From NCBI GenBank assembly GCA_964019055.1, contig OZ025207.1:23194617-23258616 (forward strand): DNA of 64,000 nt, read 5' to 3'. The position numbers and the translations under genes were made by a program. A model generated the notes under the pieces. The model did not search any database, was not told the origin of the DNA, and was given only the letters and a program-made list of their open reading frames with translations. The stretch is from Anthopleura xanthogrammica. Its lineage: Eukaryota > Cnidaria > Anthozoa > Actiniaria > Actiniidae. Shown here one piece after another: positions 53,901-64,000 of the stretch (positions within the stretch are counted from its first letter, which is position 1; the number at the start of each line of letters is the position of its first letter).

Positions 53901-56900
53901 GATATTATATGAAATTGAAAAAGGTTTATCTTATAACACCATGCATATGCTAGCCAACCAAAATAATAATCTAAATTAATTTCAACTAATGTTTATAGAG
54001 TGATAATACTTAACATGTGAAACAAAAATTACTTGTTAATGTGTACTTGACGGTGAATGATTGATTTATTAATCCATGAAACATGATTTTAAGGTTTAAT
54101 ATCTTCTTACGCCCACATGACAGCGGCTTTTGAATATTGCATGAATATGTGAAAAAGATTTATTATTTATCTGTGATGAAGGAAAAGACCAAATATTTTA
54201 ACGTGATTTCCTTTTCCAAAGAGGTATAGGAGATCCTGATGTTTAAGAGTCATATAAGCCAGTTCAAAGTTTAAGAATCGTTTTCAGTGCGCATGCGATT
54301 TTATCCCAAATTTCTCACCTTCTTTTGTTTAATTAAAAACAAAAGAAGGTTTAAACAAAAGAAGATGAGAAATTCAGGATAAAATCGCATGCGCACTGAC
54401 AACGATTCTTAAACTTTGAACTGGCTTATAGACACAAAAGAAAACAACGTAAATGCATTCTACTAATCTACATTAGTCTACTAACTACTTGAATCACGGG
54501 TTAAGTAAAACCACTCTAACGCAGCTAGCGCTGTACGGATTACTAAAATGAGTTACACCTAATGACAAATACAAAGTAATTATTTCTTTCAGTCAAATTT
54601 GGACCTTTTTAAAAAATAATTAAACACTCATAACTGTTATTAGAAGCAAAGGAAAGAAGTAATTATTAAATATAGCCGAAAGGCAAATCCTCATATCTTG
54701 AAAGCAATTAAGTTTATTTATCAAGCCATCATGAATGCAAAATATTAAAATTATTTTTCTGGTACCCTGAGGTGTTTTCTTATCTTGTCTCAGGAGTGAC
54801 GCGTGATTCGAGTTTACTCTAACTATTGTCATGATGGATTGACATGACATCAGATAACAAATTCATGATTGGCTGAAAATGGTCAAAATACAATTTCTAC
54901 ATCAAAATCTACATTATTCTTCGTATATGGTGTACAATAAAATCCTTGCTTTATTTATTTATTGTATTTTATTTATGAAATTTACGGTAGATGACAAAAC
55001 CGAAGGAATACAAAGAATAGGACACGTGGTCCCTTACAAAGCAGTGTTTCCAAGTGGTCAGAGTAGTACAGTAGAAAAAAAAATATATATATATACATTA
55101 AGTATAAATATTAATATTGCTTTTACAGCAATATTATTCAGATTTTTAAGAATAATTTCTAAACATATAGCCCCCCTACCAAAAAAAGGAGAATTCTTTC
55201 ATTTGAAGTTCATGTCAAGCATCAAACTTCGATCTAGAAACTGTTAGCATAAAAAAAATGCAAAAAATAAAAACCTGCCAATTCCACTACTAGCAAATCA
55301 AAGAACTATTTTTATGCTTTATGTATTTTCATAATATTTCATTCACAGTTGTAATCTTCTGTAAATTTAGGCATTTAATTATAACCATAAGAATCATTTG
55401 TAATTATCACTTTTTCAAATTACATTTCACAGTAAATTTGAATGTGCTAGCAGTTTTGATTAGAAATTTTACACTAAGCTCATAGAAAATAAACCTTTAT
55501 TTTTACCACTATTTAAAATTTAAATTGTTTAGCGAAAAGCTTCCTTAGTATAGCAAATAACAACTCAAAAACGAATCCATCAAGCTAGTAATGAATTCTC
55601 TATTTAAAGTAAATGGGATCTGAGAATGCTTCAAAACAGTGGGGGTTATCATTAAACATTAAATCAAGATGAATAGCTTGGAACAATAGGTTTGAATAAA
55701 TATACAGTATACATGAATGTCAGAAATGCTAGGAATAGCTTTGATTGCACGGAAAAACATATAAGCACTTAGGGATGGATTGTGTTTTGAGATGCTAAGT
55801 AAATAAGGTGGAATAAACACGGTTTAGAAGTAACGAGAGGGGCGAAGCAGATTGTATCAAAATGATTTCGAATTTGCAACTTTTCTCTTTAATTAATCAT
55901 AAAAGCCGACAGCCTCTTATACTGAACACCACTAATATCGAAAAGCTTTCAAGATTTGGGGCCATTTGTAGTTTACGAGATCAAAACTCTCGAATCTTTT
56001 CGTGATTTTAGAGCGTTATCAAGATTATCTACAAAACCCTGAGGCAAGAAGTAAACTACACCCAAATAACGACCCGGCGCTTTTAAACTTTATCAAATCT
56101 CCAAAAACATCGTCTACGGACTTAATTGCAAACATGAATCCCTAGGAATTAAATGTTTACTTGAATCACACAGTCTTGACAGCTTAGTAGTCGTGTCTTG
56201 AGGGAATTATCGTGGTAGGGGATGAGGATTAAGAATTATGAACGGAATTGGGATGAATTTGAGGGGAAGTGACTCACAGTAAAGCAATTATAGGGCTGAG
56301 TGTCTTTATATTAAATTCGAGTGTTGTCCATCCTACACAGACAAACATCTACAAAATATTTAACTATCGGATAAGTTTTCTACATAAACAGATAGAGGAT
56401 GCACTTAAAATGTCTGTAAAAACAAGAGAATCCAAAAATTGTTCAAATTTAGAGGGACTAGAGAGGTAGAATGATAGAGTTGTTGGAGGGTTTTCCATGT
56501 GTGTAGCGCGATATTGTAGTACAATATTTTGGCACTAACCTGGAGCAAGTAACCGTGAGATATTCGTATGAAGAGCATCAAACCATTCTAGGAAAGAAGT
56601 AGCGTCCTTGGCTCTCAATATACAAGCTGATCGTCCATCAGGGGCGAATAATTCCATCGTTTTGCCAGGGTTTTCAATCTTACTCGCGACGTATTTTGTA
56701 ACGTAGCATAATTTCAAAGGGATATTCTTCACTTCACTCCAAGATGGCTTTCCTAAACTGTTCGTGTGGCCATCCGAGCTCTGTTCAGAAGCTATTTCGG
56801 CATTTCGGTGGAAGTATGGAGTGACTTCTTTCACGTATTTGACTGTCAAATCAACTTCTTTGCCAGCTCGTTTCAAAGCACGTACAGCCTCGTCGTGCGT

Positions 56901-57290
56901 CGCATTCCTCAGGTCTTCCCCATTTACCGCCAAAATAGCATCACCTATGTACAACCCTTCAGTCTGATCGGCTGCTAGACCCTTGAATATCTTCGATATC
57001 AATATAGGCATTCTGTTTTCCTTGCCTCCTTTAATACTTATTCCAAGCCCGCCAACTTCTTGCTTGATGACTCGAACTGTGCGGATTTCGTTAGCAATCG
57101 ATTCAGGAGGTTCTGTTCGATCATTAGGCTCTACTGTTCGAGGCGATGGCGGGGTTTCAGCCTCCCCGTTCGTGGTAGGTGCGCTTTCTACGTTAAGAGT
57201 CAGTAGATCATCGTCTAGTGTAGCTACTACCCGTTGCCAACCATCTTTAGTGTAAATCTCGAGCGATCCCGACGGAGATGTAGCCGCCAT
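50972..57290 (-). CDS. Syntrophin, alpha/beta type (dystrophin-associated adaptor)
   Basis: Five exons (57290-56540, 52728-52500, 52338-52145, 51721-51522, 51064-50972) join in phase to 488 residues; human SNTA1 is 505. The order is the first half of PH1 ([15 protein letters not shown]), a PDZ domain at about 70-155 with carboxylate-binding loop GGLGI at 80-84, the second half of PH1 ([11 protein letters not shown] to [11 protein letters not shown]), PH2 ([33 protein letters not shown]), and the syntrophin-unique domain ending [20 protein letters not shown] then KTTRLGLFA. The ending matches human syntrophins closely. Syntrophins bind dystrophin and dystrobrevin and recruit channels and signalling proteins through PDZ. 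The frame is open upstream of 57290, but ATGGCGGCT there is the family-like start. Intron 1 is 3.8 kb. Confidence 0.95.
51176..51360. repeat. CAGGGCTT-end short element, copy 4
   Basis: From CAGGGCTTAAAATACACTG to GCTATTTTAAGCCCTGA. It is a complete 185-bp copy in the last intron of the syntrophin gene. Confidence 0.85.
51853..52097. repeat. About 57-bp minisatellite, inverted array of about four copies
   Basis: The unit GTTGTTTCAGGGTTCAATC, then TGTGAGTTAGTCATGCCCTG, is the reverse complement of the 48.3-49.2 kb unit. It sits in an intron of the syntrophin gene. Confidence 0.95.
53700..53890. repeat. Diverged foldback relative in syntrophin intron 1
   Basis: GTTAGCCTTCAATATTTGTAG, TTGTATTGTTGAAGTTG and GAAATGAGGCTAACCCTGAG resemble the element at 37130-37443. 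The arms are partly decayed. Confidence 0.5.
54247..54433. repeat. Long hairpin in syntrophin intron 1
   Basis: ATAAGCCAGTTCAAAGTTTA with AGAATCGTT, CAGTGCGCATGCGATTTTAT and CCTTCTTTTGTTT are answered by inverse copies. The arms are about 80 bp and nearly perfect. Confidence 0.88.
54440..56539. other. Remaining intron 1 of the syntrophin gene
   Basis: AT-rich with short open frames but no recognised domain or element. Confidence 0.5.
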
Positions 57291-57978
57291 GTTCGATTTG
57301 TGCTTCACATTCCCCTCGTGCTTGTCTACCCAGAGTGCCTTGTAATCTAACCTTCTCAGTTCAATATCCAGCAAGAGAGCATACAAGAGAGCAGGGCAGG
57401 GGAGTGGAGTGGAGTGAAGGGGAGGGGAGGGGTAGTAATGGTTTAGATACTCGTACTCATCGGTGTTATTTTCACTACCAAAATCTTTATCTAACAAAAT
57501 TTAAATAATTACAATATCAATGATAATATGCAGCTTTTCGCTAAAAAAAAAAAAAGATATATAATACAATCATGGATGAATACAGCAATGAATCATTGAT
57601 TATGTACAAGCCCGTATAAAACTCAAATAAAAATTAGCGGCCCAAAACCTTCAAGCTAATATCGAAATGCATTATGCAAACGTATGGAAATTCTACATGA
57701 AGTTTCAGCGTTACATTAGTACGTTGTTATGGTCATACAATCAGTGCACTGTATATTTTCATCGGCAAATCCTTTAAATTGGAATGAAAACGAATAACAG
57801 TAAAAAATTGACATCATTATAAAAGTGTTCAAACACCTCAGCTGTCTTATATGGTTACTAAACTTTAGTGTCATTTCTATCAACATAGTTCAAGTTCAGT
57901 TCAAAATAACAAGAACAACAAGAACAACAAAAAACAGTCGACTGTAATATTGCATTTCTCACTGATAGTTCTTTTTCT

Positions 57979-58605
<627 letters not shown>

Positions 58606-58966
58606 TTATACTAGTTCGTTGTTTCTTCTCGCTATCTCAAGTAGCTCTTTGAATCTTATCAATATATTTCCACTTTTATAGCGTTAGAGTGCCATGCTGA
58701 AATTTTGAGTATAAATTTTGCTTTCGGCAAATTTTCATACGTGTAAAAGATGACGTACCGGAAGAAATCATGCAGAACTTACGATATAGATGTGACTTCA
58801 TCAAAATTACTTATAGTATCAGCGAAAATCATTAATTCTATTTTAATATTGTTACTTACCTACTAAGGTGACAATTTCTGCTTTCCTATATTTCAAAATT
58901 TACTAAGTTTTTGAGAAAATTCTCTAAATGTTTGGTGAAGTCATAGCTTACACGCTGGCCGGTTTG

Positions 58967-58979
58967 GTAACCTAGCAAC
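58967..58979. promoter_or_regulatory. Perfect X-box (RFX) consensus
   Basis: GTAACCTAGCAAC fits GTNRCC-N-RGYAAC exactly. It is about 400 bp upstream of the ARF-like start and 22 bp upstream of an ATG on the plus strand (59001). It could serve either direction. Confidence 0.45.
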
Positions 58980-59346
58980 ATCACCACAGGAAGCCCAAAC
59001 ATGAATGTCGCAAATGTCGGCTCAAATCTGGCTCGAATAAAAGGGATTTTGCAATCATTGCCTTACAAAATGAAAGATCAATATAGTTTATGTCGATAAA
59101 CCCGGTTTTTCCCCTCTATTGTTATCGCTTTTTAAACATATAAACCTCCTGGAATATCGGCTGAGTACTTCTAGAATGCCTTGGAGAAAGTGTTTCGCAT
59201 TTCAAGATCACTTTCAAGTCGAATGGTAAGTGACTATTTACTAGTCATCATACTTGTTGGCTTCGAATTCATGATTATCTTTGTGCAGTCAACTCAAAAG
59301 CTGTTCGTAATCCTTTCGTTATAATATATAGATGTTATTTAAACCT

Positions 59347-59850
59347 ACCATAGTTAATGGAGTGGAATGGTTTGGAAACCTATTGTTCTAGGTTTTTGTT
59401 CAACCTTTTCTATTGTTATATGACGTTGACCGTGCACAGAGAAGGAAAAGTTGCAGCGTTTGTTCATCGTAAATTAGAGAACATAGACGTTTTTTCCTTA
59501 AAAATGTTCTAAAATAGGAGATATTTCTTAATTAATTCTATATGATAAAAATTAATTGTTTACTGAAAAGGGTAATCACCTTTTTGAACGCTTTCTTATC
59601 TATCATCTAGTAACTTAACTGTATCTGCGCGGAATTATTTATCCTCTTCTTTGTAATCTTAGAATGAAAATTTTACACTTTCAAAATGATCGTACATGAA
59701 AACAGTACAGAAACTAGTATTTTCAGCCATACTTGCTTTGGTTCATTGTGCACGGTCAATATCACGTGATGGTACGTTTCAACATCGCTCGCCAAACAAA
59801 AACCTAGAACAATAGGTTTCCAAACCATTCCACTCCATTAACTATGAACC
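59347..59850. repeat. TIR element with about 75-bp arms
   Basis: ATAGTTAATGGAGTGGAATG, GTTTGGAAACCTATTGTTC and TAGGTTTTTGTT on the left are matched by their inverses on the right. Inner arms include TGACGTTGACCGTGCACA and TGTGCACGGTCAATATCA. About 320 bp of AT-rich sequence lies between. Confidence 0.88.
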
Positions 59851-61369
59851 TACATAGAGTTGTAACTTGTTTCTACGCGAACCAAAATCAAACAAAATCA
59901 GATAACAACAACCAGTACGACCTCGACACACTGGTTACCAAAGGCATATAAAAAATAAAGAAGTAATAAAAGGGGTAAAAAAAATGCAGGTACAACCATA
60001 TGATTACTTTGTGAGTGGGTGAAAATGCTCTATAACCAAAATTTCATTTTGATATAAAAAAGCTTATTTGGCAGTGAGCAGTTTCGATCCTGAAATATAT
60101 ATATAGTTATTTCATCAGACATGCTAGTCTCAGTAGCTTGAAGTAGGATAAAAGGTTGTTCTCTACAGGAAAGGAAGACTTTTGTGCGAAATAAGTAAGG
60201 ATTAGCTTGGTGATTTGGCGAGTTTTGGAATGTTCATCATTGAGCCCTAGAATACTTGCACAGGCAACCCAGTGAACGCTCCAAGAGCGCCTAGTGTTTT
60301 ATTTCAACTCGAGCGGTCGGTTCATAACATGTATCAAAATATTTACATCTGACGTCAGGGGAATCACCTAAAACTTGAACTTTAAACCTTGGCGCCATTT
60401 GCCTTGTTTTGAAAACAGTCATAACTTTTTGCTTTATTTCCGCTTTTGCTAGTCTAGTCACGTATATCTTAGAGGAAGGAATAACAGCTATAATGTTAAA
60501 ATAATATCTTGAGTATTTGTGTTAAAAATAGTAAAACAGTCTTCAGCTCAGACAACATACTAGAGTGTCTACTAGAGTGCCGGCACCCATAATACAACTT
60601 GGGCTGCCTGTGGTTAGATGGCGGACAATAAAATCCCTTTACTCTCGGGAATTGCTTTTTTTTTCTCATGTAAAACGATTGCATTGTCCCTGCCATGCAA
60701 CATGGCTGCCGTCACGTGATGGTACAGAACATCTGCTTTAGACGTACCACTCTCAAAACTATTCTGATAGTCAGGCTTACAGGAAAATACGATTAAAAGA
60801 ATTTTTTTCTCATCTTTTTCACATCTTTTCTTGGTTGAATGTATGTCTTTTAATTCGTGTTGTTCTATTAGCCTCGCACGCAGCAAGGTAATTTTAAGTA
60901 GGGTGTCTACACCGTATGTAACTTGCCTATAAATATATCATTACCTGCCTTCGACCTGTGCTCAATCATCGAATATTTCCGATTGAAAATTTGCTACAAA
61001 TGGTAAAGATTCCACACGAGACCGGAAATGACGTATATTGACGTCACCGGTAGTACTTCCACGTGACAAAATACATTTACTTAGTTGCCCGGCAAATCTT
61101 GACATGGTAATACATGAAAAATTGAGAATTTTTATTATCTGCCATAACCTCTACCCCACTCAATAACACCAGAACAACACGTATTGTTATCTGTTTGAGA
61201 GCTAATAAATTACTCCTTTGTTTTATTTACATCAGATCTGCTACAAATAAATAACTAAATATCCTCTTACATGTCTAGACAGAGAAAAGATACACTAATA
61301 TGGCAAGGAAAAAGTCTACCACTTGGGCGTTACAAGACTGTTGTGTGAACGGATGGCCATGGGGTTACA
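59851..61369. other. Intergenic region, 3' flank of the TPR gene
   Basis: No exon supported. Near 61005-61060 a short stretch (CCACACGAGACCGGAAATGA, then GACGTCAC) resembles the right part of the element at 3519-3669. Confidence 0.45.
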
Positions 61370-62426
61370 TCAAACATACGAAGGTGAATTCAAAATATCA
61401 GACTCTGAGGAAGCACTTACGTCACCAACATGCCCCTCGCTAGACCCAGGCTCTGTTTTACTACCGCTCTCATCAGTGCAGACGTCAGATGCAGTGTTGC
61501 CATCGTCACCATCAGCGCTAGCGCTGGTTCCATTTATGGTGTTGTCATGGTGACCATCAGCACAGGCAATAAGCGATGGAATGTTCCTGGCATTAGATTT
61601 GGATGACGTGTTGCTATGGTTCTTCCCATTAGAACAATCCACAATTGCACTGTTACCATGGCTACCAGCATTGTTGTCATGGTTACCCTCCAAGCAGTCG
61701 TCAAGCTTTTTGTAGCTATGGGAACCACCATTCCTGGTCACGGTCAGAGCGGAAGATTGTCTGATATCTCGAAGTCTATCATTTACAAGTTGGATTTCTG
61801 TATTGAAGCCATATTTTTCCGCCATACTCAGAGCTTCCAACGCACATTCCTCGGCCTTTTCATAAAGCTTCATACGGTAATGTAGGTCTGATTGAGCAAG
61901 AAAAAACTGTACCTTTTCCCCCCGTTTTGTCTCTTGCCAGTAGCGTTCTTTTATAACATCTAGATATTTCTTTGCTTCCTTGATATTTTCTTTGCTAACA
62001 GTTCTTTGACGCCCTGTAGGTAAAAAAGTGTCAAGCATTAAGTTTAGCTTGCATAAATAAAATTGTTAATGGGATATCTGTGTTATCACAGTCGTAAAAT
62101 GCCTTCGTTTTTTCCTGATTTCTTCTGTGCGACAAAATCGAAAAGTTGCGCAGACCACAGGTATCCCAGTGAACGCCTATTCATATCAAAAGCACAATAG
62201 GGATATATATATATATTTATAAAATAGTTCAGATATAACGCGCGCTCTGATTGGCTAATAGCCGTGTTTACATAAGGCTATGTAAACACGGCAATTTCAA
62301 TATTTTATAAAACAAATAGAAAACGTTATGCCGTGTTTACATAGCCTGATATAAACACTCGGGAAAGTTTGGGAGAAGTCTTGAGCTCGGTTTCACACAA
62401 CAGCTCTCGACTTCTCCCAAACTTCC

Positions 62427-62457
<31 letters not shown>

Positions 62458-63895
62458 CAAACGTTTTCTATTTGTTAAATATCACTCACGCTGTAAAATA
62501 TATCACTCATACTGTAAAAAAAATGCAGCGAATCTTAGGTAATGTACTTTTAATAAGTTTTTCTTAGATGAAAAGTTTGCTAACCAGTTGCAGTTCGACA
62601 ATCCAGTAGAAGCATAGCCATCTTCATGAACGCATAGCGGTGGGTCTTCAAGTAACGCTTTCGACTGGAGTCTTCTTTCAGCGCAAGAACCTGGTCAATG
62701 ACCCTTCGCAAGTCCGACATTACGATGTCTAGACAAGAAGATTTGGGGTCAACGCACTGCAAGATGAAATCCATCCACGCGCTTGCTTTTTCGTATGTCA
62801 ACATAGCCGTGTCCAGGACTAATTCCGTGTGATGAAGGTTTTGACAAGCAATATCCACACAATCAATTGCCTTGCCTGTTTTTTTCTCTCTGCGGTACAC
62901 GGCTGACAGGTAGTAATATACTCTGCCTGGAACATGGAAAAATAGTGAATAAACATGTATGTATATATTCGCATTTAGTGTTACATGGGGAGGGGGTGGC
63001 CTTCAAGCAAGCGGCTAAATCTATGGCCTACTGCTTAAAACCTTCAGTTTTTTAAAAAGTGTTCATTTTTGTACATGTAGTGCCAAAGTATCTTTGTATT
63101 TTGCTTTTTATTATGTTTTTTTTCTATTTATTATTTATTTATTATATATATTTTCTGTATGTTATTGTTAATAATGATGATAATGATACTGAAGATGATG
63201 CTGCTGCTGATGTTACTGACGCTGATGATGATGATGATGATAATGATGTTGAAGATGATGCTGCTGCTGATGTTACTGACGCTGATGATGATGATGATGA
63301 TAATGATGTTGAAGATGATGCTGCTGCTGCTGATGTTACTGACGCTGATGATGATGATGATGATAATGATGTTGAATCGAAAATGATGCTGCTGCTGCTG
63401 ATGAGATGATGCAAAGGATAGCACATAACGGTATAGTCATACACTAATAAACTTGTGGCCCCCCAAAACACTGATCAACCAACCTATAAGTAACGGAGCA
63501 TTTGTCGTGCCACAAGCCATGGTTTTAGCTTCCTTCAACAGCTTTTTGGAGTCCACAAACCGGTTATTGTAACAAGCTGCTTGGCCTCTTTCAATTAGGA
63601 CCATAATTTGAGCATCGCGACTACTTGGATACTTTTGTGACAGCATGACAGCTACCTCATCAAACCTCTTCCATTGTCCTTCGTCACGCACTGCCTGAAG
63701 CTGTATCATGATGTCATCTGACATCCTGAAGAACTGGCGGTCTGAAGCTGACTGGCTGACAGGTCCAACGCTTTTATGGACTGTTTTTTCAGTCATTCCG
63801 GCATCACTATTTTTCTTTTTGCTGCTGCGGTGTTTGACTCGACGCTTGCCTCTTCTTGCCTCGGATCTTCTCTGCTCTTTGTCACTAGTAATCAT
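61370..63895 (-). CDS. TPR-like helical-repeat protein, function unknown
   Basis: Three exons (63895-63484, 62926-62585, 62013-61370) join in phase to 465 residues if translation starts at 63895. That point could instead be an acceptor (ATTACTAG), so the 5' end is open. Residues 1-50 are very basic (RRSEARRGKRRVKHRSSKKK). The middle is helical, with TPR-like pairs: GQWKRFDEVAVMLSQKYP, RGQAACYNNRFVDSKKLLKE, VYYYLSAVYRREKKTGKAI, and in exon 3 LAQSDLHYRMKLYEKAEECA. The last 120 or so residues are low-complexity, rich in Asn, Ser, His, Gly and Asp (GNHDNNAGSHGNSA), and probably disordered. It is presumably a scaffold or adaptor. I recognise no named family. Confidence 0.75.
62258..62476. repeat. 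Long hairpin in the last intron of the TPR gene
   Basis: AACAAATAGAAAACGTTATG, CCGTGTTTACATAGCCTGAT and GGGAGAAGTC are answered by near-perfect inverse copies up to 62476, with about 68-bp arms around a short loop. A smaller palindrome (GCCGTGTTTACAT / ATGTAAACACGGC) lies just before it at 62261-62302. Confidence 0.9.
63165..63410. repeat. About 60-bp compound GAT/GCT tandem repeat
   Basis: Three copies of a unit with GATGATGATGATGATAATGA, TGTTGAAGATGATGCTGCTG and ATGTTACTGACGCT. It lies in an intron of the TPR gene. The plus-strand frame (DDDDNDVEDDAAADVTDA) and its neighbours are repeat artefacts. Confidence 0.93.
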
Positions 63896-64000
63896 AAGAA
63901 ATCTTTAGTAACTCCATATCCCTGAAATCATTTAGTATCTGGGATCATCTCAATCAGTTTTATTCCGGACGAACCTTAAGAGAAAAAATATCATATGCTC

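Noticed and set aside
56984..57255. Plus-strand 90-residue frame opposite the syntrophin exon
   Set aside because: A shadow of the syntrophin PDZ exon on the other strand.
57291..57497. Upstream in-frame extension of the syntrophin start
   Set aside because: Low-complexity Pro/Leu sequence unlike any syntrophin N-terminus. The ATGGCGGCT at 57290 gives a family-like start.
63059..63471. Acidic DDDDNDVEDDAAADVTDA frame and opposite-strand Ser/Ile frames
   Set aside because: A GAT/GCT tandem repeat in an intron of the opposite-strand TPR gene.

Overview
The window is animal nuclear DNA. It has spliced genes with GT-AG introns, AT-rich intergenic sequence and many mobile elements. The best guess is a cnidarian, probably an anthozoan (coral or sea anemone). 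This rests on the secreted C-type lectin / F5/8-type-C / FN3 repertoire and on LINE 3' ends carrying a GCGCTATATAAAT-(ATT)n tail. No species is claimed. Open frames cover only single exons, so I built gene models by joining exons at splice sites whose reading phases agree. Every multi-exon model given as complete closes in phase from ATG to stop.

Layout. 0.7-2.7 kb (+): 3' part of a PSME3IP1/FAM192A homologue. 4.5-6.4 kb (-): NDUFB9, a complex I accessory subunit, with a LINE remnant just upstream of its start. 8.9-17.7 kb (-): an 11-exon gene for a secreted 700-residue mosaic protein (signal peptide, F5/8 type C, four FN3, one C-type lectin domain). One of its introns holds a 2.6-kb minisatellite. 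20.5-34.4 kb (-): a tandem array of three intact small secreted C-type lectins of 170-173 residues plus the relic exon of a fourth. All are built from the same three phase-1 exons, and their CTLD exons are paralogous to the last two exons of the mosaic gene.

36.7-44.7 kb is a compact housekeeping cluster: an EF-hand protein (-), RP9/PAP-1 (-) and NDUFS6 (+), the last two head to head. 44.7-50.9 kb is gene-poor and repeat-rich. 51.0-57.3 kb (-): an alpha/beta-type syntrophin. 58.0-58.6 kb (-): an intronless ARF-family GTPase. 61.4-63.9 kb (-): a TPR-like protein of unknown function whose 5' end may lie outside the window.

The most biologically interesting part is 8.9-35 kb, a lineage-specific carbohydrate-recognition locus. 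Repeated segmental duplication has produced single-domain lectins with a variable loop, and one CTLD unit is spliced to an F5/8C-FN3 chain. A recognition or immune role is inferred. Mobile DNA is dense: many short inverted-repeat (foldback/MITE-like) families, tRNA-related SINEs, LINE 3' fragments and several tandem arrays. One element family is shown to be mobile because two paralogous empty sites lie in the same window.
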